DNA of 14,955 nt from Patescibacteria group bacterium (lineage in GTDB: Bacteria; Patescibacteriota; Minisyncoccia; Phycocordibacterales; JANLHH01): the NCBI GenBank assembly GCA_024654605.1, contig JANLHH010000119.1:1-14955 (forward strand), written 5' to 3'. The translations under genes were made by a program, and so were the position numbers. Under the pieces are notes generated by a model. That model searched no databases. It was given only the letters and a program-made list of their open reading frames with translations, and was not told the DNA's origin. Shown one piece after another: positions 1 through 6,535 of the stretch. Every line of letters begins with the position of its first letter. Position 1 is the stretch's first letter.

Positions 1-99
1 AATGATTGCATACAAAACCGTCCATACCGGCCCAAAGAGCCACGACGGGGGCGCCCATGTTGGCTTAATCAGTTGTGAATACCAATCGTATGAATTCAT
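1..99 (-). CDS. TspO/MBR family protein, N-terminal fragment (3' end outside window)
   Basis: The reading frame from the ATG at 97-99 gives 33 residues before the window ends. It contains the characteristic TspO/MBR start: WY..L.KP.WAPP.W (residues 6-20) followed by FGPVWTVLY (22-30), which forms the first loop and the beginning of the first helix pair in this tryptophan-rich family. Family knowledge: TspO proteins are five-helix membrane proteins that bind porphyrins and related ligands and are linked to stress responses; the usual length is about 150-160 aa, so roughly 120 codons lie outside the window. The start is only 20 nt after the stop of the GerMN gene, so co-transcription with it is likely. 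No good Shine-Dalgarno site is visible. The identification rests on the N-terminal motif only. Confidence 0.8.
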   Translation of the reverse strand, partial: MNSYDWYSQLIKPTWAPPSWLFGPVWTVLYAII

Positions 100-119
100 A
101 TACGTGTATAATTACGAAC

Positions 120-629
120 TTATGGCTGGAATAATTCTTCGGGAACAAAGCGCACAGACTTCACAGTCTCAAATTGTTTTGCTGTGGCCTCAATTTGCGC
201 CCATAAAATAGCCACCCGACACGAACCACCGCTAGTTTTGTTTTGAGGATCACTAAATGTCAGCGTAGCGACCCCATCTTGGATAGACGCACTGATAAGA
301 GAAACTCCGGCAAGTGGAAATTCGCTCGTAATGCCCTGTATTTTCTCTTCTTGCGATATCTCTCCGCGCAATAAAAGCTTGATCGTTTCTGTAAGAGGCG
401 TACTCGTCTCCGGGATCACGCGTTCTACCGCAACCAATCCGTTTTTACTGCATTGCACCCCGCCAGGGCCTTGATCATTCGCTGGATTGTAGTAATACAA
501 ACGAATTGCGATCCCAGTTCCGGGAATCGAATCGTTACCTTTGGGAGACTCTGTGCTATTAAAAAGGTAGCCAGCAATTCCAATCGCCAGAACAACCAGT
601 ATGCTTATGCTAATAGATCGCCATTTCAT
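120..629 (-). CDS. GerMN domain protein, membrane-anchored
   Basis: This 169-aa protein has one N-terminal hydrophobic helix (about 6-23), then a short linker and a GerMN-type domain (about 40-165). Signs of the domain are the YYYN strand at 45-48, the VERVIPE....PLTETIKLLLRG segment (68-89) and the alternating strand near DGVATLTFSDP (118-128). Family knowledge: GerMN domains occur in spore germination protein GerM and in envelope lipoproteins such as LpqB, always outside the membrane; the biochemical role is not settled. Two cysteines (60 and 137) could form a disulfide outside the cell. There is no lipobox cysteine. The start codon lies 3 nt after the stop of the small membrane protein upstream, and the next gene (TspO-like) begins 20 nt downstream, so the three look like an operon. 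Stalk-only anchoring and domain call are fairly sure; function is unknown. Confidence 0.75.
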   Translation of the reverse strand: MKWRSISISILVVLAIGIAGYLFNSTESPKGNDSIPGTGIAIRLYYYNPANDQGPGGVQCSKNGLVAVERVIPETSTPLTETIKLLLRGEISQEEKIQGITSEFPLAGVSLISASIQDGVATLTFSDPQNKTSGGSCRVAILWAQIEATAKQFETVKSVRFVPEELFQP

Positions 630-632
630 ATT

Positions 633-785
633 TTATTTTTTTCGAAAATCAGCCCACAGAGACAAGACTCCGAGAGCTAGAAAAAGACATGCCTCTATCC
701 AGTTGTTTTTTTGAATAGCCTCAATAAGCGCAATTCCGAAGAAAAGGATAAAGACGGTCAAGTTTGTAAATGGTACATTTTTCAT
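633..785 (-). CDS. 50-aa two-helix membrane protein (small ORF)
   Basis: A 51-codon frame begins with ATG at 783-785 and stops with TAA at 633-635, three nucleotides before the GerMN start codon. The peptide starts MKNVPFTNLTVF, has two hydrophobic stretches (about 9-23 and 31-45) separated by a short polar turn (EAIQKNN), and ends in DFRKK, a positive tail that would stay in the cytoplasm. This predicts a helical hairpin. Support for it being real: an extended -10 promoter immediately upstream (795-803), the near-zero spacing to the next gene, and the hairpin topology with positive-inside ending. I do not recognise the family; Patescibacteria have many such small membrane proteins. Its role could be as a partner of the GerMN or TspO protein, but that is a guess from context. 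Confidence 0.65.
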   Translation of the reverse strand: MKNVPFTNLTVFILFFGIALIEAIQKNNWIEACLFLALGVLSLWADFRKK

Positions 786-794
786 ATTGCTTTT

Positions 795-803
795 ATTTTA
801 CCA
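795..803 (-). promoter_or_regulatory. Extended -10 promoter of the small protein/GerMN/TspO operon
   Basis: Read on the minus strand this is TGG followed by TAAAAT. No -35 hexamer is visible at 16-18 nt. The predicted start site (7 nt past the hexamer) is at about 788, only 3 nt before the ATG at 785, so the mRNA would be nearly leaderless. Confidence 0.5.
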
Positions 804-863
804 TCACAATACTTCTCGGACTCCGAACCTGTCTCAGGCTAACTGCAGGACTTAGCGTACTCA

Positions 864-1796
864 CTATTCGTTATCCTCATTCTTTCCTTCCGCCTTTTGT
901 TTCGCCTCTTCACGCGCTTTTTCTCCAGCCTGTTTAAGAGCTTCTCGTTCTGCTTCTGTTAGATTTGAATTCTCCAGAGATTTTTCAAGCTCTCTCTGGG
1001 TTGCTTCTGCGTCTTGTTTGGCGTTTTCCCGAATTGATTCGTTATCCTCATCATCTTCCGTTTCAATATCCTCCAATTCATCCTCCAATTCTGCGTCTTC
1101 TGACTCCTCGTCTTCGTCATCAGTTAATTCATCCTGTCTGTCTTCTTCCAGATCCTCATCATCAAGCTCGTCTTCAATTTTTCTCTTTTCACTGCGAAAT
1201 GATTCTTTGATATCACTTCGAACGCTCTTCAATGCGGTTATGCTTAACACAAGCTCCTCTGCTTGCGCTTTGAGTCCGGCAACCTGCTCGGCATCTCCCA
1301 ATTTTTGCGCCTCTTCTATGAGCTTCTGTACCGCAGCCAAGCGATCTTCTTTCAATTCCTTTTGAGCCTCTTGGAATGTCTGGACGAGCAATTGTTCTTG
1401 TCTGTCAAACTCATCATCAAGTTCTTTTGCCAGTGCTGAAACTTCTTCGCCTGAAGACTTTACCTCTTGCACAATTTCAGCGGCACGCGCAATATTTCCA
1501 ACAAGAAGTACCTTTGCCTTCTCAATTCCTTTTGTTTCGGGTCCCTTGGTTTCAATAAGAATTTTTATCTCGGCAATTCTTTCGTTTGCAAATTCAATTT
1601 GAAGTTTTGCTTTTGCCTCCTTATTGAAGGTAAAAAACTCTTGCAGATTTTCTCCCAGCCTGTCAAAAAAATACAACGCGCTCTCCGGAGTAAGACCAGC
1701 ACTGGGCATGTTGCTTGTTTGCGCGTTTGCCGTTCCTGCAACAAGAAACAATGTGAGAGCCGGTATTAAAAACAATCTTTTTAGTCTGGTATTCAT
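864..1796 (-). CDS. Secreted DUF5667 domain protein with acidic segment
   Basis: The 310-aa protein starts with a clear signal peptide (basic MNTRLKRL, hydrophobic 9-20, likely cleavage after GTANA at 25). Residues 35-130 match the DUF5667 pattern: GLTPESALYFFDRLGE, then a long helical region with FANERIAE. Family knowledge: DUF5667 proteins are exported alpha-helical proteins common in Patescibacteria and Actinobacteria; function unknown. Residues 130-205 continue as amphipathic coiled coil. Residues 207-253 are almost wholly Asp/Glu, and 254-310 are a charged helix. The acidic stretch could bind metal ions or basic surface polymers, which is inference. I chose the ATG at 1794-1796 because it places the signal peptide at the N-terminus; the frame stays open upstream to 1862 but that would bury the signal peptide. 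No Shine-Dalgarno site is visible. Confidence 0.8.
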   Translation of the reverse strand: MNTRLKRLFLIPALTLFLVAGTANAQTSNMPSAGLTPESALYFFDRLGENLQEFFTFNKEAKAKLQIEFANERIAEIKILIETKGPETKGIEKAKVLLVGNIARAAEIVQEVKSSGEEVSALAKELDDEFDRQEQLLVQTFQEAQKELKEDRLAAVQKLIEEAQKLGDAEQVAGLKAQAEELVLSITALKSVRSDIKESFRSEKRKIEDELDDEDLEEDRQDELTDDEDEESEDAELEDELEDIETEDDEDNESIRENAKQDAEATQRELEKSLENSNLTEAEREALKQAGEKAREEAKQKAEGKNEDNE

Positions 1797-1835
1797 AATC
1801 AAAATCAATAAATATACGAAATTTATAATATAAGC

Positions 1836-1844
1836 ATTATACCA
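1836..1844 (-). promoter_or_regulatory. Extended -10 promoter of the DUF5667 gene
   Basis: On the minus strand the sequence is TGG followed by a perfect TATAAT. The predicted start site is near 1829, giving a leader of about 33 nt that is AT-rich and has no Shine-Dalgarno motif. No -35 hexamer is clear: its place is partly taken by the hairpin at 1850-1881. Confidence 0.6.
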
Positions 1845-1849
1845 CTTTG

Positions 1850-1881
1850 AACACAAAACCACCCTTAGGTGGTTTTGTGTT
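1850..1881 (-). terminator. Perfect 14-bp hairpin, probable terminator upstream of the DUF5667 promoter
   Basis: Two perfect 14-nt inverted arms (1850-1863 and 1868-1881) flank a 4-nt loop. The core GGTGG/CCACC stem is followed by TTTTGTGTT on either strand, so it can terminate in both directions, although the T-run is interrupted. It would stop transcription arriving from the 2095-2961 gene 6 nt before the TGG of the next promoter. Confidence 0.6.
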
Positions 1882-2094
1882 CTCTGGGTGCTTGCCGACA
1901 GACACAGGATTGAACCAAAATACTCGCCTAGAGAGGACCCTATTCTCTGTTTTTGCGTCCATAGCTGGACGCTTCGGTCTCGTATATTTACCCATCAAGC
2001 CCCACAAAGCTTTTTTGATTACTTTTATTCTAATTTTGATGCTCTTCGAAATCAACCCCCTTCTCCGCTGAATCTAGGGTTAACCACTTACTCT
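1882..2094. other. Intergenic stretch with two short hairpins, no convincing gene
   Basis: About 213 nt lie between the hairpin terminator and the end of the 2095-2961 gene. There is a 7-bp perfect hairpin at 1955-1972 (GCGTCCA, loop TAGC) and a weaker one at about 1930-1949 (AGAGA with TCTCT). Open frames exist on both strands across it, but none has a good start codon with promoter or ribosome site, and none resembles a protein family I know. It may be a small structured RNA or a decayed gene. Confidence 0.35.
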
Positions 2095-2961
2095 TTAGCG
2101 TTCGCGCCTAATCTCCGAGCCGTCGGAGTTGGTGCGATATTTCTGCTCCATATCCCTTACTTTCACCGTAATTTCGTAGCCGGGAGTAATAACAGCGAGA
2201 CAGGATTCACTTGGTCCGCCAAGTCCCAGACAAGAATCCGACCAATTTTTTTCATACACGGTAAGCACAATAACGAGCCCCTCGCTCACCCCCACTTTCT
2301 CGGCAACGTGCTTCTTCACAGTCGTGACCGCTTTTGGCACCGGAAGATTATGAATGCTTCCAGGAGGAGCGTTATCCCCCGATGTAACTGTACTTCCGGT
2401 TGTTTCCGTAAACGTCACAGTTTTTAGAACAGCATCAAAGTCTTTAAGAATCTGATCTTCGGGCGAATTAAAGAAAGCAGTGAACATATACACGTAGTCC
2501 GGACGCACGACGACAATATTGTCGTTTTCGTAAAGACCGGTCGCGCGATAACGCCATGCGATTTCTCCGCCCACGATTGTCTCTGTCTTTTTCCCATCAG
2601 ATAGTTTGAAATTTGAGAAATTGGTACCGTCCACAAAACTCTGGAGTGTATAGCGATCAAGATTGTTCTGGAAAATGGTTATGGTAATTGTCGGCGGTCC
2701 TTCGGTGGCGGATTTTGGGTTGGAAAACAGCTCTCGCACTGCTGGTGTATCTTCGGCCAGTACTATGGCGTGTTGTTCTCGTTCGCCGTCAAGCGTTTGC
2801 TCCAAGGCAACAAAATAGTTCTGTGGATATTGAAATAAAAGACCATACTTGCTTGAGATGTAGGATGCGTTGTGCTGTTCTTTGTTGATTAGATATGGGT
2901 ATAAAAACGCGGAACCGATAAGTACAGTGAGCCCAATTATTACAATAAACATTTTGTTCAT
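2095..2961 (-). CDS. Membrane-anchored protein, PsbP/DUF4367-like middle and Trp/Cys C-terminal domain
   Basis: The 288-aa protein has an N-terminal signal anchor (about 4-20). Residues 34-187 look like an extracellular alpha/beta domain: YGLLFQYP near the start, a TITITIFQN strand, a GGEIAWRY turn and a closing DFDAVLKTVTF helix-strand. This pattern is seen in PsbP-like or sigma-factor-associated DUF4367-type proteins. After a Pro/Gly/Thr linker (188-208) a second domain (209-285) contains W240..SC244LGL..P..SC254....PGY (260-262) and KYRT (274-277). The W-D-CLGL...C...GY...YRTD pattern is one I know from cyanobacterial exported proteins of unknown function. The two cysteines probably form a disulfide. 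The function is unknown. It lies 53 nt downstream of tRNA-Gln on the same strand and may share its transcript; no separate strong promoter or Shine-Dalgarno site is seen. Confidence 0.7.
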   Translation of the reverse strand: MNKMFIVIIGLTVLIGSAFLYPYLINKEQHNASYISSKYGLLFQYPQNYFVALEQTLDGEREQHAIVLAEDTPAVRELFSNPKSATEGPPTITITIFQNNLDRYTLQSFVDGTNFSNFKLSDGKKTETIVGGEIAWRYRATGLYENDNIVVVRPDYVYMFTAFFNSPEDQILKDFDAVLKTVTFTETTGSTVTSGDNAPPGSIHNLPVPKAVTTVKKHVAEKVGVSEGLVIVLTVYEKNWSDSCLGLGGPSESCLAVITPGYEITVKVRDMEQKYRTNSDGSEIRRER

Positions 2962-3014
2962 AAAATCTTTTTTAAAACAATAATTATCTAATAATTTCCA
3001 TATTTATCTCAAAC

Positions 3015-3088
3015 TGGCTGCGGGACTTGGATTCGAACCAAGATGACAACTTTCAGAGAGTTGCATCCTACCATTAGATGATCCCGCA
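3015..3088 (-). tRNA. tRNA-Gln, anticodon CUG
   Basis: A complete cloverleaf can be drawn on the minus strand: acceptor TGCGGGA/TCCCGCA, D-arm ATC...GAT with TAATGGTAG loop, anticodon stem CAACT/AGTTG with loop CTCTGAA, a 4-nt variable region, and T-arm CTTGG-TTCGAAT-CCAAG. The anticodon CTG lies at 3054-3056, reading CAG. The weak T1-A72 pair and discriminator G73 agree with known glutamine identity elements. The CCA tail is encoded (3015-3017). Confidence 0.95.
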
Positions 3089-3096
3089 ATGATAAA

Positions 3097-3114
3097 GCTT
3101 GGCCAAAACCAAGC
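3097..3114. other. Hairpin in the 5' leader of the tRNA-Gln precursor
   Basis: A 6-bp perfect stem (GCTTGG/CCAAGC) with a 6-nt loop sits between the predicted tRNA start site (about 3119) and the tRNA 5' end (3088). There is no T-run, so it is probably not a terminator. It may be a feature of the precursor removed by RNase P. Confidence 0.35.
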
Positions 3115-3125
3115 CTAATGAATGG

Positions 3126-3134
3126 ATAATACCA
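3126..3134 (-). promoter_or_regulatory. Extended -10 promoter of tRNA-Gln
   Basis: The minus strand reads TGG followed by TATTAT, with a poor -35 candidate (TTTACG) 17 nt upstream. The predicted start site is about 3119, giving a 30-nt precursor leader. Confidence 0.5.
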
Positions 3135-3157
3135 CATCCGTCTCTCTTCGTAAAAGC

Positions 3158-3184
3158 TTGAGTTTTGGGCCAAAAGGGTATAAA
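3158..3184 (+). promoter_or_regulatory. Possible promoter of the plus-strand membrane protein gene
   Basis: TTGAGT at 3158-3163 and TATAAA at 3179-3184 are separated by 15 nt, slightly short. The start site would be near 3191, leaving a leader of about 32 nt that includes the AGGGAG ribosome site. It diverges from the tRNA-Gln promoter. Confidence 0.35.
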
Positions 3185-3207
3185 ACTAGTGGTAGTTGAA
3201 CATTTTT

Positions 3208-3213
3208 AGGGAG
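3208..3213 (+). promoter_or_regulatory. Ribosome binding site deciding the start at 3223
   Basis: AGGGAG lies 9 nt before the ATG at 3223 and inside the coding stretch if the TTG at 3196 were used, which supports the ATG. Confidence 0.5.
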
Positions 3214-3222
3214 ATACATGAT

Positions 3223-3831
3223 ATGAATATCGTCTTGGGTAGACACCCGTTAATCATTCCGATTGCGTTGGCAATCTATTGGTCCGCCTTCATCTCCTTG
3301 TGGGGATTCTGGGGATGGAACAATGCGACACTCTTTAGCGAATGGTGGCTCTTTGATACGGTCGGACACGCGTTCTTCGGATTTGGAGGGACACTGACCT
3401 TTCTGTACCTGTACCGAAACTACACACTGCACGGATGGTTTCTGTTCGGCGGCCAAAAATTTCTAATCATGGCTATTGTTACGGCAGTCGCGTTCACGGG
3501 AGTGCTGTGGGAATTTTTCGAAGGGGCCTGGGATCTCGTTCATTTGGGCGAAACATCTCATGTCAACGCGCAAGCGGCATCATTGGACACCACGATTGAC
3601 ATTCTTGTTGAAACCTTCGCCTCGTTTCTTACGATGCTCGGGTATGTGGGGATCAATAAACTGTACGAAAAGAAATATCCGGACGAATCTCTCCGGTTTG
3701 AGATAGAGAAACTGGAAGCATTGTCTTCCCACCTCGCCCACGAGATCCTTACGTATAAACAGGAGACCAGAAGAAACATCTACCGTCGGATACGGAGAAC
3801 ATTGCGCCAGGGTCTCCGGAACAAAGAGTAA
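3223..3831 (+). CDS. Four-helix membrane protein, DUF2238/YjdF-like
   Basis: The 202-aa protein has hydrophobic segments at about 9-29, 49-65, 79-98 and 126-145, followed by a cytoplasmic, basic, helical tail (150-202). Conserved-looking polar residues inside the membrane part are DTVGH (45-49), WEFFE (96-100) and the LDTTIDI segment (121-127). The same order of D..H, WE.FE and D(T)..D is what I know from the DUF2238/YjdF and VanZ-like membrane families, whose biochemical role is unclear. I take the ATG at 3223 because AGGGAG (3208-3213) precedes it by 9 nt and the mature topology starts cleanly there; a TTG at 3196 in the same frame would add nine residues. It is the only plus-strand gene in the window and ends just before a strong terminator. 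Confidence 0.7.
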   Translation: MNIVLGRHPLIIPIALAIYWSAFISLWGFWGWNNATLFSEWWLFDTVGHAFFGFGGTLTFLYLYRNYTLHGWFLFGGQKFLIMAIVTAVAFTGVLWEFFEGAWDLVHLGETSHVNAQAASLDTTIDILVETFASFLTMLGYVGINKLYEKKYPDESLRFEIEKLEALSSHLAHEILTYKQETRRNIYRRIRRTLRQGLRNKE

Positions 3832-3836
3832 TGAAT

Positions 3837-3870
3837 AAGCCCGCTTGCATGCAAGCGGGCTTTTTTTATG
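3837..3870 (+). terminator. Strong rho-independent terminator between convergent genes
   Basis: A perfect palindrome (AAGCCCGCTTG, loop CATG, reverse arm) spans 3837-3862 and is followed on the plus strand by seven or more T residues. It begins 5 nt after the stop of the plus-strand membrane protein. On the minus strand it follows the pyrG stop by 14 nt but has only a broken T-run, so it may act weakly in that direction. Confidence 0.9.
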
Positions 3871-3876
3871 GTACAA

Positions 3877-5574
3877 CTATTTCTTTTTTTGCTCTCTTTT
3901 GATTGCCGCTTTGATGAATTCCGTGAAGAGCGGGTGCGGTTTGAGAGGACGCGCCTGGAATTCCGGGTGAAACTGCGTGCCGAGAAAGAATGGATGCTTG
4001 TCGCGGGGCAATTCCGCAATCTCCATCAGCTTCCCATCGGGCGAAGTGCCAGAAAAGACCAATCCTGCCTTCTCAAGCCGTTCAATATATTCGGGATTCA
4101 CTTCATAGCGGTGGCGATGGCGTTCTTCCACTTTACGCTTTCCATAGGTACCCTCTGCTATAGTTCCTTTTTTCAGTATCGCTTTGTATGAGCCGAGCCG
4201 CATCGTGCCGCCGAAGTGACCTTCTTTGATTTTTTGTTTTTGGTCGGGCATGACGTCAATGACGAGATGTTTGGCGCGCGGATTAACCTCGTCGGTATTG
4301 GCGTCTTTTAAACCAAGAACATTGCGCGCGTATTCAATAACCAAAAGCTGCATGCCATAGCAGAGCCCGAAATAGGGAATGTGGTGCTCTCGCGCGTATT
4401 CTATGACGTTTAATTTTCCTTCAATGCCGCGTTCGCCGAATCCTCCGGGAACCAGAATGCCGTCATATTTGGAGAGTTCACGCAGTTTATCCTTGTTTTC
4501 AAAGTCCACCGCAGAGAGCCACGATATCACCGGCTTCTTCCCCATCTCGTATGCGGAATACTTGATCGCCTCAATAACCGAAATGTATGAATCGGAAAGC
4601 ACGAAATCTCCCGTATTAAAATATTTGCCCACCACCGCGATGCGGACCTGCTTTTTTAGTGAACGAATCCTGTGCACAAATTTCTTCCATACTTCAAGAT
4701 TTGATTTTCTCTTTTTGGGATTGAGACGCAAGCGCAGAAGCAAAATATCGCTCAGTTTGTCCTTTTCAAAATTGATGGGGATATCATAAATACTGTCTGC
4801 GTCTGGCGCGGCAATCACTTGGTGCGGGCCAATATTGCAAAACGTTGCCAACTTCTCTCTTCGTTTTTTATCAAGGGGAAATTCGCTGCGCGCGATGATG
4901 ACATCAGGCTGAATGCCCGCCGCCTGCGCTTGGCGTGTCGCATGCTGGGTCGGTTTTGTTTTCATCTCACCCACTTTCGGCGGTGTCGGCAAGTAGCTGA
5001 CCATCACCACCGCCACATCGTCGGGGTGTGCCGCTTTCATCATGCGCGCCGCTTCAAGAAAAAGAATGTTTTCATATTCCCCCACCGTACCACCGACTTC
5101 TATCACCGCAATGTCGGCACGCGCTTTTTCCGCGGCTTTCTTGATGCGAGCAATGGCCTCAAGTGGAATATGCGGCACCACCTGTACGCATTTTCCTTTA
5201 TATTCAAGATTGCGTTCTCTCTCAATGACTGACTGATATATCCGCCCCGTCGTCATATAGTTGAGACGGGTCAGAGTCGTATCTAAAAAGCGCTCATAGT
5301 TCCCCATGTCCTGGTCTGTTTCATCGCCATCCTGCAATACAAAAACCTCACCGTGTTCGGTGGGGTTCATGGTGCCGGCGTCCACGTTCACATAGGGGTC
5401 AATCTTTAGGGCGGTTACGCTGAAGCCGCGTGCCTGCAAGATCTTTCCAATAGACGAGGTGGCTACTCCTTTGCCGACGCCGGAGATAACGCCTCCGATG
5501 ACGAAGATAAACTTACGATTCTCTTTGATCTTTTTTGCGGCGCTTTTGCTTTTTGTGGTATTCTTCTTTTTCAC
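3877..5574 (-). CDS. pyrG: CTP synthase
   Basis: The 565-aa protein is a full-length CTP synthase, which makes CTP from UTP using ATP and ammonia taken from glutamine in the cytoplasm. The N-terminal synthetase domain (about 21-285) has the P-loop-like GGVISGVGKG (27-36, Lys35), the KIDPYVNVDAGTM segment (57-69) and HGEVFVLQDG.ETD (74-87). The C-terminal class I glutamine amidotransferase domain (about 310-560) has the oxyanion-hole GGFGERG (377-383), the nucleophile Cys405 in FGLCYGMQ, and the His536/Glu538 pair in FHPEFQARP. All catalytic residues are present. The first 20 residues are a Lys-rich extension. Translation starts at a GTG (5572-5574) with a good AGGAG site 6 nt upstream. It is the last gene of prfB-ftsE-ftsX-pyrG, 24 nt after ftsX, and ends with TAG before the shared hairpin. 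Confidence 0.97.
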   Translation of the reverse strand: MKKKNTTKSKSAAKKIKENRKFIFVIGGVISGVGKGVATSSIGKILQARGFSVTALKIDPYVNVDAGTMNPTEHGEVFVLQDGDETDQDMGNYERFLDTTLTRLNYMTTGRIYQSVIERERNLEYKGKCVQVVPHIPLEAIARIKKAAEKARADIAVIEVGGTVGEYENILFLEAARMMKAAHPDDVAVVMVSYLPTPPKVGEMKTKPTQHATRQAQAAGIQPDVIIARSEFPLDKKRREKLATFCNIGPHQVIAAPDADSIYDIPINFEKDKLSDILLLRLRLNPKKRKSNLEVWKKFVHRIRSLKKQVRIAVVGKYFNTGDFVLSDSYISVIEAIKYSAYEMGKKPVISWLSAVDFENKDKLRELSKYDGILVPGGFGERGIEGKLNVIEYAREHHIPYFGLCYGMQLLVIEYARNVLGLKDANTDEVNPRAKHLVIDVMPDQKQKIKEGHFGGTMRLGSYKAILKKGTIAEGTYGKRKVEERHRHRYEVNPEYIERLEKAGLVFSGTSPDGKLMEIAELPRDKHPFFLGTQFHPEFQARPLKPHPLFTEFIKAAIKREQKKK

Positions 5575-5580
5575 GTTGCT

Positions 5581-5585
5581 CTCCT
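5581..5585 (-). promoter_or_regulatory. Shine-Dalgarno site of pyrG
   Basis: AGGAG on the minus strand lies 6 nt before the GTG start codon. It is one of only two clear Shine-Dalgarno sites in the window, and it supports the non-ATG start. Confidence 0.75.
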
Positions 5586-5598
5586 GTTTATACCCTTA

Positions 5599-6525
5599 TC
5601 AAACATGCAGATATTTTCGTACTGCCAATATACTTGAAATGGTTCCCAATACTACCCCTGACAAAGTGATAATCAAGAGGATCTGAGTGAAATTTGAAAC
5701 GTAATACTCAAAAAGATTGATCCCGCCAAAGAAGCTATCAGTCACATCACCAAGCCAAAGAGTGATCGGATAAAAAAGTATCAAGGTAATAGCCGCAGAG
5801 AAGAGACCGTACATGACACCTTCCACCACGAAAGGACCTTGTATGTATCTATTGCCGGCACCCACGAGCCGCATAACGGCGATTTCGTCTCGAGAGGTGT
5901 AGATGGCAAGTCGTATGGTATTGAACGTTATGATGATTGAAATGAGTACCAAAAATACCGTCACCGCAAAGCCGATCTTCTCGGCTCCGGCTAAGATCTT
6001 AGTGAGTTTGTTGATCGCCACTTTGTTTTGCTCATAATTGATTTTATCAATGATAGAATACTTCCCTTGCGCGAGGGCGCTCTGTTCTTCCAAGAACTTT
6101 GCGATGCTTTCGTATTGCGCGGTTTCTTTTGCCTTGATGCCCACGGAGGCGCCGAGCGGATTGTCATCAAGTTCGTCAAGAGCCTGAATGGTGAGATAGT
6201 CGTCTTTATGCCGTTCCCTGAAATTCGCGAGTGCTTCTTCGCGCGAGGTATACGAAACCGAAGCTACTTCAGGGAGCTCACGGAGCGAATCGCGCAAGAC
6301 GAAGATATCTTCCTCCGATGCGTCAGTGGTGAAATAAATATTCACGTCCACCTTGCTTTTTATTTGTTCAAGAGAACCCTGAAACAAAGCGCCAAGAAAA
6401 ATGACAAACCCGATCACAAAAAGCGTTACGGTCATGATCAGTACTGACGCCAAAGAAATTACTCTGTTGCGCCAAAAATTGATGAATCCTGCGCGTATAA
6501 CGCGTCGTGTGTTGGTCAAAAACAT
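5599..6525 (-). CDS. ftsX: Cell division protein FtsX (permease subunit of FtsEX)
   Basis: The 308-aa protein has the FtsX plan: a short cytoplasmic N-terminus rich in Arg, a first helix (about 24-47), a large extracellular domain (about 50-180) and three further helices (about 184-204, 232-258, 281-303). The segment RLAIYTSRDEIAVMRLVGAG (205-224) is the conserved cytoplasmic loop of the FtsX/MacB permease core. Family knowledge: FtsEX is an ABC-type machine at the division site that does not transport but drives peptidoglycan hydrolases through the extracellular domain. I chose the ATG at 6523-6525 because it starts at the typical FtsX N-terminus; the open frame runs further upstream but overlaps ftsE. 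It begins 10 nt after the ftsE stop. No hydrolase partner is encoded nearby. Confidence 0.93.
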   Translation of the reverse strand: MFLTNTRRVIRAGFINFWRNRVISLASVLIMTVTLFVIGFVIFLGALFQGSLEQIKSKVDVNIYFTTDASEEDIFVLRDSLRELPEVASVSYTSREEALANFRERHKDDYLTIQALDELDDNPLGASVGIKAKETAQYESIAKFLEEQSALAQGKYSIIDKINYEQNKVAINKLTKILAGAEKIGFAVTVFLVLISIIITFNTIRLAIYTSRDEIAVMRLVGAGNRYIQGPFVVEGVMYGLFSAAITLILFYPITLWLGDVTDSFFGGINLFEYYVSNFTQILLIITLSGVVLGTISSILAVRKYLHV

Positions 6526-6535
6526 AATAATACTA

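Noticed and set aside
2..211. 69-codon plus-strand open frame at the left edge
   Set aside because: It is antisense to both the TspO-like N-terminus and the end of the GerMN gene.
1018..1365. Plus-strand open frame with long serine runs
   Set aside because: It is the antisense shadow of the Asp/Glu-coding stretch of the DUF5667 gene (GAA/GAT codons read as TTC/TC-rich serine codons); there is no promoter or ribosome site.
1837..2055. 72-codon minus-strand open frame before the DUF5667 gene
   Set aside because: It starts only at a TTG, overlaps the hairpin and promoter of the next gene, and resembles no family; it is better treated as intergenic.
1888..2427. 179-codon plus-strand open frame
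   Set aside because: More than half is antisense to the 2095-2961 gene, which has a signal anchor and recognisable domain; the plus frame has no such support.
3196..3222. TTG start for the plus-strand membrane protein
   Set aside because: The AGGGAG site lies inside this extension and points to the ATG at 3223.
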